This document shows, one piece after another, positions 16,492-28,185 of a DNA stretch of 51,367 bases (its first letter is position 1; every line of letters begins with the position of its first letter). The DNA is from Candidatus Peregrinibacteria bacterium (GTDB lineage: Bacteria; Patescibacteriota; Gracilibacteria; UBA1369; JABINC01): contig JAUYJN010000040.1 in NCBI GenBank assembly GCA_030700255.1, forward strand, positions 1-51,367, in the 5' to 3' direction. The notes under the pieces are model-generated. The model saw only the letters and a list, made by a program, of their open reading frames with translations. It was not told where the DNA came from and ran no database searches. The position numbers were made by a program, and so were the translations under genes.

Positions 16492-17781
16492 GTGAACGCT
16501 TCTAAGTTCCACAAAATAAGGGATTTCGAATATGCGCATCGTAAAAAATATGATGCCTCTTTGTGTGAGAAAATTCAGAGACTGGCTGAGGCGGTTGATT
16601 TTCAACATGCGAAGCACAATTTCTTCTCTGTTTTTTTGCATGTGCAAGACCAAGTAAAAGAGCGCCTCAGCGAGGTGATAAGAGAAAAAGAACCTATGTT
16701 TCTGAGAATGAAAAAAGGTCTATCGAAACTGTTTGCAAAATCAAAGATTAAAACTTCTCTTGTTAAAAGTGCACACGTAATAAAAAAACATTTGATAGAG
16801 AATAAGGAGCGAGTGCTTGAGGTAATGCACATGGATGAGATTATAGATTATGCGGTGAACGAAGCTATCAAGAAAAAAGAGTTTAAGGCCAAAGCTGAAC
16901 GCACGCTCGAAAGCGCCGCGGGCATTGTGAGTACAAATTTTGTACAGCCTCTTAGGGAGGTGTGTACTGTATCGGCATTTGAGCGGTTTTCAAAATTTAT
17001 AAAATTGAGTTATTACAAATTTAAGGCAGGTATGCATATGGCATCAAAGCCGGTGTTTGCAGGGGCTAGAGTTTTTTCTGTTTTTGCAATTATTTTTGCG
17101 ATTACATTTACGATTTTAAATGCACAGGCTCTCACGACAATTACAAAAGACCACATAAAGACAAATAGTTTTATGAGTGAGTATTTCACTGCAAAAGAAG
17201 CGGCAAAAGAATATGTAGAGGTTGAGTCGCTTGAACCGGCTCCGGAGGATTTAGTATTGGCGGAAGATGAGCGTCAGGTAAATAAAGACAAATTGCAACT
17301 TTTGCCACTCGACATACAAGTGACTCCGGATGACAATAGAATTATGATTCCGCGCATAGGGAAAAATATACCACTTTCAGAAGTAAGTGACGAAAAAGTT
17401 ATATATTCAGATAGACTTCAAGATATAGAAGATTCTATCCAGGAGGCTCTTCAGGATGGGGTGGTACGTTATCCCGGTACTGCAAAACCGGGCGAGCAGG
17501 GGAATGTATTTTTAACCGGGCATAGTTCTTATTATCTTACAGCTCCTGGCGATTACAAGGATGTATTCGCACTACTTCACAAGGTTGAATTAAATGATGA
17601 AATTGTCGTTTATTATAATCAAAGACGGTTCAAATACAAAGTAACTGAAATCAAACAAGTTTGGCCAAGTCAGGTTGATGTTTTGAAGCAAACAGATGAT
17701 TATCGCTTAACACTAATGACTTGTACGCCAATCGGTACAAATTTAAAACGCCTGATTGTAACCGCAATCCAGGTTGAATAA
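16492..17781 (+). CDS. Sortase-domain protein with long cytoplasmic N-terminus
   Basis: About 429 residues. The first 190 or so are charged and helical, presumably cytoplasmic. One transmembrane segment follows (about 193-213, VFSVFAIIFAITFTIL), then a C-terminal sortase domain with catalytic His in FLTGHSSY (about 343), Cys in LTLMTCTPIGT (about 411) and Arg in LKRLIV (about 419). The TC-TP-GT context resembles class D/E sortases. It would cleave sorting signals and attach surface proteins; no obvious LPxTG substrate is encoded here. I chose the GTG at 16492; the longer frame begins with a weak TTG. Confidence 0.85.
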   Translation: MNASKFHKIRDFEYAHRKKYDASLCEKIQRLAEAVDFQHAKHNFFSVFLHVQDQVKERLSEVIREKEPMFLRMKKGLSKLFAKSKIKTSLVKSAHVIKKHLIENKERVLEVMHMDEIIDYAVNEAIKKKEFKAKAERTLESAAGIVSTNFVQPLREVCTVSAFERFSKFIKLSYYKFKAGMHMASKPVFAGARVFSVFAIIFAITFTILNAQALTTITKDHIKTNSFMSEYFTAKEAAKEYVEVESLEPAPEDLVLAEDERQVNKDKLQLLPLDIQVTPDDNRIMIPRIGKNIPLSEVSDEKVIYSDRLQDIEDSIQEALQDGVVRYPGTAKPGEQGNVFLTGHSSYYLTAPGDYKDVFALLHKVELNDEIVVYYNQRRFKYKVTEIKQVWPSQVDVLKQTDDYRLTLMTCTPIGTNLKRLIVTAIQVE

Positions 17782-18291
17782 TTAAACATCATCAAGCTGT
17801 TGCAATAAATCCTCCTCAGCCTTCTTCTCTTGAACCTCGGATTGCTTCTCAGCAGTTTCTATTTCTTTGCGTTTTTCGCGGGTTTCAAATTCTTGCCATT
17901 CTATAAGATGTCGGCTGTTTAGTTTTTTCAATTGATCATCGTACTCTTGATCGAGTTTCTGTAATTGTTTTTTCTCTGTTTCAAGTATTCCTTGAAATTT
18001 AAGTAACTGCTGCTCAGTCATCACAGGCATTATTTGAAACCAATATTGACGCTCATCATCGGTCATAGATTCTGTCATAACTACGAGGTCAACGAGTGCC
18101 GGATATTTTTGCTGCATATCCGCAGGTATCTGAAATTGCGCTCGCTTTGCAACTACTGGGTCAGTAGCACCGGCTCCTTGTCCTGCACTACCTGAATTCC
18201 CCGCACTAGCTGAATTTCCATCCCCACCAATCCCCTGCAAATTGATCACATTGCCAGTCACCCATCCCTGATTTTGCTGTCCATCGCTCAT
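17782..18291 (-). CDS. Coiled-coil protein of a lineage-specific family (paralog of 28186 gene)
   Basis: 169 residues: a Gly/Asn/Ser/Ala-rich disordered N-terminus (about 1-50), a short helical module with MTDDERQYWFQIMPVMTEQ, then a long coiled coil rich in K, E and Q. The module and the following heptads (ILETEKKQLQKLDQEYDDQL) align with the 220-residue protein at 28.2 kb. No enzymatic motif. The start codon overlaps the stop of the upstream nucleotidyltransferase gene (TAATG), so the two are probably translated together. The end abuts the convergent sortase stop. Confidence 0.7.
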   Translation of the reverse strand: MSDGQQNQGWVTGNVINLQGIGGDGNSASAGNSGSAGQGAGATDPVVAKRAQFQIPADMQQKYPALVDLVVMTESMTDDERQYWFQIMPVMTEQQLLKFQGILETEKKQLQKLDQEYDDQLKKLNSRHLIEWQEFETREKRKEIETAEKQSEVQEKKAEEDLLQQLDDV

Positions 18292-18602
18292 TATTTTTTC
18301 TTATAGATTACTTTGCCGTGAGTATCGATATGTTTTTTTAAGTTTTCATTTGTGATGGAATTATAATCCAGCAAATCAACGAAATAAGGCAAATTTGTTT
18401 CTTCTTCAATTTTTGATAGTACTCTCAGTTGATCTGACAGACCGACTTTACCTTCCACTATTGCTAAATCGACATCTGAATAAGGTTTATGATTTCCAAT
18501 CGCTCTCGAGCCGAAGATGACGACTTTGTTAATTTTGCCAAACCTTTGAAAAGAGTTTTTCAAATCCTCAATGTCGTTAGCTGTCAATCCGAATTTTTTC
18601 AT
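18291..18602 (-). CDS. MNT-type minimal nucleotidyltransferase
   Basis: 103 residues with the Pol-beta-superfamily signature GSRAIGNHKPYSDVDLAIV (GSRA...SDxDL), the metal-binding Asp pair, and a further acidic residue in FVDLLDYN. MNT proteins often pair with HEPN partners as toxin-antitoxin modules, in which the MNT AMPylates the HEPN toxin. Here the partner overlapping by one base is a coiled-coil protein, not HEPN, so a classical module is not supported. Confidence 0.85.
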   Translation of the reverse strand: MKKFGLTANDIEDLKNSFQRFGKINKVVIFGSRAIGNHKPYSDVDLAIVEGKVGLSDQLRVLSKIEEETNLPYFVDLLDYNSITNENLKKHIDTHGKVIYKKK

Positions 18603-18698
18603 TTTTGAAAAAAGCTAAGTAGCATATTTATTTTAACACGGAGGAGATGACATAATCCACCGATTTTATCACTCCGGACTTAAGTCCTTCTTCACGCC

Positions 18699-20951
18699 TC
18701 AGCTTTCTGCCACCGCCACTGGCTCCGTAGAGTTTGCTACGCCCATAGCTGAAAGTAAATCCGCAAGGGTGTACTGCTTGTCAGAGGTGATTCCATATAA
18801 GCTTGTCAAAGTCATGGTAGTGCCGTTGTACTGGCCAGTTTCAGGATTGTGAAGCCATTTCACGAGTGTAAGCAAATCCTTCGACTCGATTCCAATGTTC
18901 GTTGCGAAGAGCGAACGGCTTTCCTCATTTAGAAGGTTATAACTAACCTCTATATCTTTTATCGGTTGCAACAAGAGTTGCATGAAGGCGTCACGTTTAT
19001 CCGGTGTTACTTGGATATTTTTCTTCGTTTCTCCATCAGTCTGGGGTGACAGTCCGGTAGAGATGAAATAATCGGCGATTTTAGCCGTATTACCGCTTCC
19101 GACATTTGTTTTATGTAAATTCTCCTTAATTATTGCGCTTTGACTTTCATTATCTTCGACTACTGGTGGAGTCTCTATTTCCGGAGCAACCGCCGGTTTC
19201 TTTTCCCATTGAGAGCTCCAGCGACCATTGCGATTGATGAGTCCGCTATCATACAAAAATGTACTTACATCCGTATCGCCGCCATCCGCTTCGAATTTCG
19301 CCGTAAGTCTTTTCGCTCCTGCATCATCTCCTGCCTCTACTTCTTCATCGGTAGGATTCATTGAGCCGTGGATTTTATCCAATGTGTTAAAAAGATTTCG
19401 TCCATTCTCTCCTTCGGTATCAAATCCATTCGCCTGCAAATTTTCAACGGTAGCGGCAAAGTTGCCGACATCGCCATTTTCCCCAGGGACATAACAATCC
19501 ATAAAGTCGCTCATCGAGACTTCTTTTAATTTTCCGACGTTTTTTGTTCCGAGTTTTTCTTTGATAACAAACATCCAAAGTCGTTTATCCGCGTTATTGT
19601 CCTTGTTCATATCTATTCCGAGGCTTTCAAGTAGTTCGAGGATAGTCGCGATCAATTCTTGTACCGTTCCCATAAAACCTTTTACGCTATTTTGCATATC
19701 CCGACTGATGTATTTATCAAGTTTGCTTTTGCCGGCGCCTCCACTTTTACCGTCACCTTCACTTTCTTCACTTTCCGCATCACCTCGCATGTCCGCGATC
19801 TGCTCATCCGTGAAGCCGGCAGATTTGAGATTCTCTTCTCCGAAGAGCGCTACTATATCGGTGTCATCAGGGATAGGTTCACCGTCAAGCGTTATCTGTA
19901 CGTCTTCTCCAGCCGAAGGTGCAAACGGCATTGTTAATGTTTGATTTGAGTTTTTTCCAAGGCCTTTCATTGTTACTTTATCTTCTTCAAAACTTAGTAC
20001 GATTTTCTTATCTCCAATCTCACTTTCTAATTCCGCTTTATCGTTTAGCGTGAATGGTAGAGCTGGGCCACCAAGAAATGGCATTTTTCCTGAAAGTTTC
20101 ATTTCGTCTCCAGCGCCTTCAACTGTCATTGTAAATTCAGTGTTGTCGACGGTTACTGTAATAACTCCTTCTGCGCTATTTTTTATGGCTTCTGCAAATG
20201 CATTTTTGAAAGTTCCTTTGAAATCCTCCGGAAAATTTACCTTATCAAGTAAAGCATCGAAATCAGTCTCCATTGCAGTTGCATGGATGACATTAAGTTT
20301 GGTTAGTTTTTTAGTCGTGAGGTTGGTGAGCGGTTTACCTACGAGGTTTTTTATCCACATGTTAATTGTTTTGTCACCCGCATTTGGATCAATCGTTATA
20401 TCTGTAATTTTGTTCGTGGCGATATCGACATTTACGGTCAGCGAGTCAGGAGCGGCACCGGACGTAGTTGCCTTGGCATCTATGACAAGAGTTGCTGTTC
20501 CTGCTTTGAAGTCGATCTTGCTTCCGCTTGCAAAAATGAAAGAGTCGAATTCGGCGGACATGAGGGTGTTGAGAGTTTTTGCATTTTCAGGTTTCGTGTT
20601 TGCATCTATGGTAAATTCAATTCCTTTGTATGAGGCTTTGACTTCGGTGATGTTTTCGCCTGCGCCTACTGTGACGTCATCGGCCTTGATTTTTAGTTTG
20701 TCTGCTACTACTGCCGGCGCGCCATCTCCTAACAATTTTTTGACGAACTCTTTTGCTTTATTGATTTTTTCAGTGTTTGCCTTTTCATCTGCTGTCGGTA
20801 CCGCTGGCGCTGCTTCCACTGTTGCCTCGGCTGCCGCTGACACTTCCGGCCCCCCATCATCAGCCATAAAAACCATTCTCCTTTCCATGAAATCGGCTTC
20901 AGTGAATGCGTTGAATATATCGTTTAAATTTAGGTGTAAGTTTTTCTTCAT
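18699..20951 (-). CDS. Large acidic protein of unknown function, 750 residues
   Basis: No family recognised. It starts MKKNLHLNLNDIFNAF and has no signal peptide. An Ala/Glu/Pro-rich stretch (about 30-60) is followed by a long region of alternating strands (for example EVKASYKGIEFTID and NKITDITIDPNAGD, then KIVLSFEEDKVTMKG), suggesting repeated beta domains. A Ser/Gly/Glu-rich linker lies near 390-410. The C-terminal half has helices and Trp-containing motifs (NRNGRWSSQW) and ends with YTLADLLSAMGVA, a style seen in CPR proteins carrying peptidoglycan-binding or lysozyme-like parts, but I see no catalytic signature. The base composition is richer in GC than its surroundings. Confidence 0.75.
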   Translation of the reverse strand: MKKNLHLNLNDIFNAFTEADFMERRMVFMADDGGPEVSAAAEATVEAAPAVPTADEKANTEKINKAKEFVKKLLGDGAPAVVADKLKIKADDVTVGAGENITEVKASYKGIEFTIDANTKPENAKTLNTLMSAEFDSFIFASGSKIDFKAGTATLVIDAKATTSGAAPDSLTVNVDIATNKITDITIDPNAGDKTINMWIKNLVGKPLTNLTTKKLTKLNVIHATAMETDFDALLDKVNFPEDFKGTFKNAFAEAIKNSAEGVITVTVDNTEFTMTVEGAGDEMKLSGKMPFLGGPALPFTLNDKAELESEIGDKKIVLSFEEDKVTMKGLGKNSNQTLTMPFAPSAGEDVQITLDGEPIPDDTDIVALFGEENLKSAGFTDEQIADMRGDAESEESEGDGKSGGAGKSKLDKYISRDMQNSVKGFMGTVQELIATILELLESLGIDMNKDNNADKRLWMFVIKEKLGTKNVGKLKEVSMSDFMDCYVPGENGDVGNFAATVENLQANGFDTEGENGRNLFNTLDKIHGSMNPTDEEVEAGDDAGAKRLTAKFEADGGDTDVSTFLYDSGLINRNGRWSSQWEKKPAVAPEIETPPVVEDNESQSAIIKENLHKTNVGSGNTAKIADYFISTGLSPQTDGETKKNIQVTPDKRDAFMQLLLQPIKDIEVSYNLLNEESRSLFATNIGIESKDLLTLVKWLHNPETGQYNGTTMTLTSLYGITSDKQYTLADLLSAMGVANSTEPVAVAES

Positions 20952-23510
<2,559 letters not shown>

Positions 23511-23511
23511 T

Positions 23512-25032
23512 CTACCAGCTTTCAAATACATTGATTGCATCTTCGGGGGACTCTTCGATAGTTGCATCAGCGGGTGTCTGAGTCGAAGGGGTTACAGTCT
23601 GTTTGTCTGGAAGTGAGTTTGCCGTATCATTACTTTCAAGTCCGCTATGCTCTCGATTTTTGACGGTTGGAGTCAAATCCACTTTGCGCAATTCCATTTT
23701 TATACTGAGTTTTTGGTTGTACATCTCTTCAATTGCATTTTCTATTTCAGATAAGGCTTCGACAGTAGAGGATTTTTCCAGATGAAATTGCGTACTAAAA
23801 TGAAGCAGTAGAGTGTTATCTTTGATAGATACAGCTTTGGCATCTTTGAAAGAAGTTCGAATCGCAGGTTTTTTTATTTTTGCAACAACAGTATTCCAAT
23901 TTTTACGAAGTTTGCTTAAGAAATCATTTTCATTGCTACTTTCGAGTTCATTTAGAGTTGTTTCATATTCTTCGGATTCTATAGGGGACATCCTTGCCGG
24001 TTGCACTATATTACAATCAATTCCACATAACTTAATTGCAGCTATTTCGAGTGCCAATTGAGGCAGGCTAGAGTTTTTGATTTTGCTTTTAGCATCCTCA
24101 AGTTTGTCGATTATCAAAACTACTCTCCCGATACGCGCTGTGTCATTGGCTTTTACTGCGATTAGCATTTGTTTCCTGCAGTACTCCAAAAAGTCTTTGC
24201 TCATCTGTTCGAGGTCAAATCCTTGATTGTGAATATCATTTATCATTTTAAGACTTTGTAACATGTCTCCGGAATAAATAGAGTCAAAAAGATCTATGAT
24301 TGATTGGTTTTCGGTGAGTCCTAGGGTTTTTTTTAAATTTTCTAAAGTGATACCTCCATGTTTTGTACTTTGCTCGAGTAGTCCGATGGCATCTCTCATT
24401 CCTCCATTTACTCTTTCCGCTATGCATTCCAGTGCCTCAGTTTCGTATTCCACATTTTCTTCTTTTGCTATAAATGCGAGCCTTTCGATTAGAGTTGCTT
24501 TGGCCATTCTATGGAAATCAAATCTTTGGCATCGTGAAATAATTGTATCTGGAACTTTGTAAATCTCTGTAGTTGCAAGGATAAAGTATGCATGAGCAGG
24601 TGGTTCTTCGAGGGTCTTGAGTAGTGCATTGAAGGCTTCTTTTGTTAGCATATGCACCTCATCTATGATGTAGATTTTGTACTTTGCCGTATTTGGTGAG
24701 AAGCTGATTTTTTCGCGTAACTCACGGATTGGATCAATACCGCGATTTGAAGCCGCATCGATTTCTATTATGTCAGTCAGTCTATTGTCATTTATTTGTA
24801 CGCAAATATCGCACTCATTACATGGGCCTCCATCGCTTGATGGAGAAAGGCAATTTATCGCTTTTGCGATAAGTCTTGCCATAGATGTTTTACCGGTTCC
24901 GCGAGGCCCACAAAAAAGATACGCATGAGACACCCGATCTTCCTTGAGTGCATTGATCAAGGTTTGGATTATGTGATCTTGTCCGACTAAATTGTCGAAA
25001 TCCTGTGGTCTGTATTTGAGATATAGTGACAT
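23512..25032 (-). CDS. dnaX: DNA polymerase III subunit gamma/tau
   Basis: 506 residues, the clamp-loader ATPase. Walker A GPRGTGKTS (about 43-51), the zinc-binding cysteines (CLSPS..., CNECDIC), Walker B IIDEVHML and the sensor ATTEIYKVPDTI are all present, followed by DNA_pol3_gamma3 helices and a short tau-like tail. The stop lies one base from the convergent ligA stop. The ATG has no Shine-Dalgarno. Confidence 0.96.
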   Translation of the reverse strand: MSLYLKYRPQDFDNLVGQDHIIQTLINALKEDRVSHAYLFCGPRGTGKTSMARLIAKAINCLSPSSDGGPCNECDICVQINDNRLTDIIEIDAASNRGIDPIRELREKISFSPNTAKYKIYIIDEVHMLTKEAFNALLKTLEEPPAHAYFILATTEIYKVPDTIISRCQRFDFHRMAKATLIERLAFIAKEENVEYETEALECIAERVNGGMRDAIGLLEQSTKHGGITLENLKKTLGLTENQSIIDLFDSIYSGDMLQSLKMINDIHNQGFDLEQMSKDFLEYCRKQMLIAVKANDTARIGRVVLIIDKLEDAKSKIKNSSLPQLALEIAAIKLCGIDCNIVQPARMSPIESEEYETTLNELESSNENDFLSKLRKNWNTVVAKIKKPAIRTSFKDAKAVSIKDNTLLLHFSTQFHLEKSSTVEALSEIENAIEEMYNQKLSIKMELRKVDLTPTVKNREHSGLESNDTANSLPDKQTVTPSTQTPADATIEESPEDAINVFESW

Positions 25033-25087
25033 TGTATTTGTTCAGAGGGGGCAATTTTAGCGGCTTTAAACCTATTTGTGAATACGA

Positions 25088-26182
25088 TTATTTTTTTAGT
25101 TTTTCTATAAATTCACTCATGTGGTCTTTGAATTTTTTGTCTGAGAATTTCTCAGCTTGTTTACGGATTTTTTTCTGGTCGTAAAATTTGTAATTTAGTA
25201 GGAGGCGGCCGAGACCGTCTTCCATAGACTGAAGGCTGTGTTCATCAAAGAATTCCCCGGTTTCGCCTTCGACCACTGATTCAAGTAGGCCGCCTTTGCG
25301 GTAAGCCAATACCGGCTTTCCGCACGCCATTGCTTCGATAGGGGTTATGCCAAAATCTTCTTCACCGGGAAATATCAAAGCTTGGCAATTTTGCATATAT
25401 TCATTTACCTCTTTGTCACTTCTAAACCCGAGGAAATCAACATTTTTACCGGCTATACTTTCGAGTGCGCCTCTAGCGGGACCGTCTCCAATAATCACTA
25501 GTTTTTTGTTTACCTTATTAAATAATCGCACAGCATGATCAATTTTTTTGTACGGAGTTAGTGTGGAAACAATTAAGAAGAAGTCTTCATGGTATTTTTG
25601 GATTTTAAATCTTGAAATATCTACCGGTGGATAGATCACAGTGGATTCTCTTCTGTAATATTTTTGGATGCGTTTAGCGACGTGCTCTGAATTTGCTATG
25701 TAAAAATCAGGTCGTCTCGAAGCCAAAAAATCCCATTCACGAATATTTTTTATGAAATATCTGACGATACAGCGATTTATGATATTTAGGTTTTGTTCAG
25801 CTAGGTATTTGTGAGCATAGTCCCATGCATAACGCATTGGAGAATGACAATAAACGATATGTTTGGTTTCAAGGTCAGTGATTACGCCATGTGCATATGC
25901 AGAACTTGAGCTTATAACCAGATCGTATTCGCTTAAATCGAATTTCTCGACGAACCCGGGGAGTAGTGGGAAGAAATATTTATATCTTTTTTTGAGAAAA
26001 TTAGGCCATTTTGCAAACTCTGACTGTGTTACTTTGTTCTTCGGAAAAACTTTACCGATGGACTCTTCATCGTAGAGTAAGGTGAAGATATCGGCGTTCG
26101 GATACATATCAAGTAGGCATTTGACGACGCGCTCGGCTCCGCCCAATTTCAGTAAAAAATCTGCAACTATAGCTACTTTCAT
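25088..26182 (-). CDS. Glycosyltransferase family 4 (GT-B)
   Basis: 364 residues. N-terminal acceptor domain with ADFLLKLGGAERVV and the HSPMRYAWD motif common in WbaZ/mannosyltransferase-like enzymes. C-terminal nucleotide-sugar domain with STLTPYKKIDHAVR, VIIGDGPARG and the E-x7-E motif around FGITPIEAMACGKPVLAY. It probably builds a surface polysaccharide or glycolipid using an NDP-sugar; the sugar cannot be told. It lies between dnaX and comF on the same strand with short gaps. Confidence 0.88.
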   Translation of the reverse strand: MKVAIVADFLLKLGGAERVVKCLLDMYPNADIFTLLYDEESIGKVFPKNKVTQSEFAKWPNFLKKRYKYFFPLLPGFVEKFDLSEYDLVISSSSAYAHGVITDLETKHIVYCHSPMRYAWDYAHKYLAEQNLNIINRCIVRYFIKNIREWDFLASRRPDFYIANSEHVAKRIQKYYRRESTVIYPPVDISRFKIQKYHEDFFLIVSTLTPYKKIDHAVRLFNKVNKKLVIIGDGPARGALESIAGKNVDFLGFRSDKEVNEYMQNCQALIFPGEEDFGITPIEAMACGKPVLAYRKGGLLESVVEGETGEFFDEHSLQSMEDGLGRLLLNYKFYDQKKIRKQAEKFSDKKFKDHMSEFIEKLKK

Positions 26183-26224
26183 TATTTTTGTGGTGAGAAT
26201 TTCTGTTGTTTATTACGGACGTGA

Positions 26225-26902
26225 TTATACTTTTTTTTTCGCAATAACCAAACCAAATACGTTTTTTACACCGGCATTTTTTAAAGTCTTGGCACATTCA
26301 TTCATAGTAGTGCCAGTAGTATAGACATCATCGAACAAGATAACTGCATTTGGTGGTCGTATGTTTTTATTTACTTCGAAGGCGTTTTCCACATTGGCTA
26401 AGCGTTCCAGCTTTGATGAGCACGCCGCCTGCGGCGGCGTGTCCTTCACCTTTCTCAAGATTTCATCCTCGATTCGTGTATCAATTCCAAGCTTATTCAA
26501 TCGCCTTACAATTTTACCCCCAATAAGCTCGGCTTGATTAAACCCTCTCCATTTTCGCCTTTCTTTTGATAATGGCACAGGGATAAGAATACCGATATTA
26601 CTCCAATCTATAGAATCAATTAAATTCTGTACTACGATATCTGCGAGCGAATCCGCTAATTCTTCAGAGAATTTATATTTGATACGTTTTATAAGTTTCC
26701 CTATCAAGTTTTGGTTGTCATATTCACATGCTATAAAAACAGTATCCAGGAAGTCGGTATGAAGCGAGTTCTGAGACACCGTTTCTTTTAAGAGGTTTTC
26801 GCAAGTATGGCATAGGTATGCGCCTTCCATGTCACATCCGAGACATATTCTTGGGAAGAAAAAATCGAGGAAAGTCGCGAGCAAAGATACAATTTGTTTC
26901 AC
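26225..26902 (-). CDS. comF: ComF family phosphoribosyltransferase-like protein
   Basis: 225 residues with the ComF layout: an N-terminal zinc finger (CLGC ... CHTC) and a C-terminal type I PRTase domain with the PRPP loop VILFDDVYTTGTTM. The family acts in DNA uptake for natural transformation. The segment encoding KDTPPQAACSS contains a strong GC-rich hairpin (cacgccgcc-tgc-ggcggcgtg, about 26420-26440) that stands out in an AT-rich gene, although the residues it encodes fit the family. The gene is divergent from the Nudix gene. Confidence 0.9.
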   Translation of the reverse strand: MKQIVSLLATFLDFFFPRICLGCDMEGAYLCHTCENLLKETVSQNSLHTDFLDTVFIACEYDNQNLIGKLIKRIKYKFSEELADSLADIVVQNLIDSIDWSNIGILIPVPLSKERRKWRGFNQAELIGGKIVRRLNKLGIDTRIEDEILRKVKDTPPQAACSSKLERLANVENAFEVNKNIRPPNAVILFDDVYTTGTTMNECAKTLKNAGVKNVFGLVIAKKKV

Positions 26903-26908
26903 AGTTTA

Positions 26909-26938
26909 TTGTTTTTTAAATATAAAGTAGGGTATTCT
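26909..26938 (+). promoter_or_regulatory. Promoter-like element for the Nudix gene
   Basis: TTGTTT, 18 bases, TATTCT, placed about 30 bases before the first ATG of the Nudix hydrolase. Confidence 0.4.
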
Positions 26939-26967
26939 ATCGAAGAAAGTTAAAAAAAATTTAAAAA

Positions 26968-27486
26968 ATGGGAGGGAAAAAACATTGCAAGACAATTAAT
27001 ATGCGATTTGACAATGAGAAAACTACAACCGGTAGTTATACAAAGTCTAAACCAAAGATAGAAAAATCATGTGGCGTTATAGTCTTTAGAGATTCTGAAA
27101 AAGGTAGAGAGTTTTTACTTTTAAAATACCCGGAAGGGCATTGGGATCTTCCAAAAGGCCATGTGGAAGAGGGTGAAACAGAAGAGGGGACGGCCAAAAG
27201 AGAATTTACAGAGGAGACTGGAATAGAAGAACTTACAATTTTAAATGGATTTAGGGATTATCTGACATATACTTTTTATGCAAATTTCCCAAATCTTAAA
27301 GGATGGATACGCAAGACCGTTGTGTTTTTTGTTGGACGTACAATCCCCAGTGCGGAAACGGAACTTTCTCATGAACATGATGATTTCGTATGGCTTTCAG
27401 AAGCGGAAGTCATTGAGAAAATCACATATGACAATGCTCGTGAGATACTGGCTAATGCATTGAATTTCATACGTAAAAATGTATAA
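26968..27486 (+). CDS. Nudix hydrolase
   Basis: 172 residues with a complete Nudix box, GHVEEGETEEGTAKREF followed by TEETGI (G-x5-E-x7-RE-x2-EE-x-G). The surrounding CGVIVFRD, YPEGHWDLPKG and the later VVFFVGR resemble bis(5'-nucleosyl)-tetraphosphatase-type enzymes that hydrolyse Ap4A-like dinucleotides. Substrate assignment is tentative. The ATG at 27001 (MRFDNEK) is an alternative start and would give a length closer to the family. Confidence 0.88.
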   Translation: MGGKKHCKTINMRFDNEKTTTGSYTKSKPKIEKSCGVIVFRDSEKGREFLLLKYPEGHWDLPKGHVEEGETEEGTAKREFTEETGIEELTILNGFRDYLTYTFYANFPNLKGWIRKTVVFFVGRTIPSAETELSHEHDDFVWLSEAEVIEKITYDNAREILANALNFIRKNV

Positions 27487-27512
27487 TAGTTCAGAAGATT
27501 ACTTTGAAAATA

Positions 27513-28121
27513 ATGACGAAAAAAAAGATCGATAAATCAAAAGGTAGAGTGATAAAAGCAAGGCTTGGTTTTAGTCTTGAAGTGGTTCTCACGGTAGTAG
27601 TTCTTGCAGTTTTGTCGCAGGTATTCCCATTTTTTAACAAGCACGAGGATCAGCCAAAATCAGAAAAGACCGATAATGCTAATATATCAACATATATGTC
27701 AGGTGGGCGCGTTTCTCAGACAGGTGAGCACTTTACGCCAATAGAGATGGTAATTATAGGATCTCCAACACTTAGTGAAAAGGTGGTTACAAAATATCCG
27801 GATCTACCCGGCGGGATTAAAGTTTTTGATAAGTCAAAATTTATAGAATCTGAAATAAATCAATTTGAAGGTGGGACGGAGTATTTTCTTACATTCGAGT
27901 ATCCCGGCATGACGGACTCAGACGGATTTAAAACATTTTATGAAAATTTTGCATCAAAAAATGGATGGCAATTGAATCTTATAATGAGTGCTATCAATGG
28001 GATTAAGGTAACAATGCAAAATGAGAATATAGAAATGCGCATCGTTACATTCGAAAAAGAAAATCCTGAGACGCAAGAGAGGTTTATCAGAGAAAAGGTA
28101 AGGGTTTTTGAAGCAAAGTAA
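27513..28121 (+). CDS. Membrane-anchored protein of unknown function
   Basis: About 202 residues: a basic N-terminus, one transmembrane helix (LEVVLTVVVLAVLSQVFPFF), then an extracytoplasmic domain with EYFLTFEYPGMTDSDGF and KNGWQLNLIMSAI. The pattern of a strand, 'F.. F' and 'GW' resembles small alpha/beta domains seen in anchored proteins, but I recognise no family. It follows the Nudix gene closely and may be co-transcribed. The ATG at 27513 is preferred over the TTG nine bases upstream. Confidence 0.65.
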   Translation: MTKKKIDKSKGRVIKARLGFSLEVVLTVVVLAVLSQVFPFFNKHEDQPKSEKTDNANISTYMSGGRVSQTGEHFTPIEMVIIGSPTLSEKVVTKYPDLPGGIKVFDKSKFIESEINQFEGGTEYFLTFEYPGMTDSDGFKTFYENFASKNGWQLNLIMSAINGIKVTMQNENIEMRIVTFEKENPETQERFIREKVRVFEAK

Positions 28122-28185
28122 CTATTGCGGTCTAAAAGCCCATTCTATAAACTAAATAACGAAAATTAAACTTTAATTAAATGAA

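Noticed and set aside
18291-18602. A classic MNT-HEPN toxin-antitoxin pair
   Set aside because: The overlapping partner is a coiled-coil protein with a paralog elsewhere in the window, not a HEPN protein.
26420-26440. GC-rich hairpin inside comF taken as an inserted repeat
   Set aside because: The encoded residues fit the conserved ComF alignment region, so the palindrome is more likely coding-constrained than an insertion.
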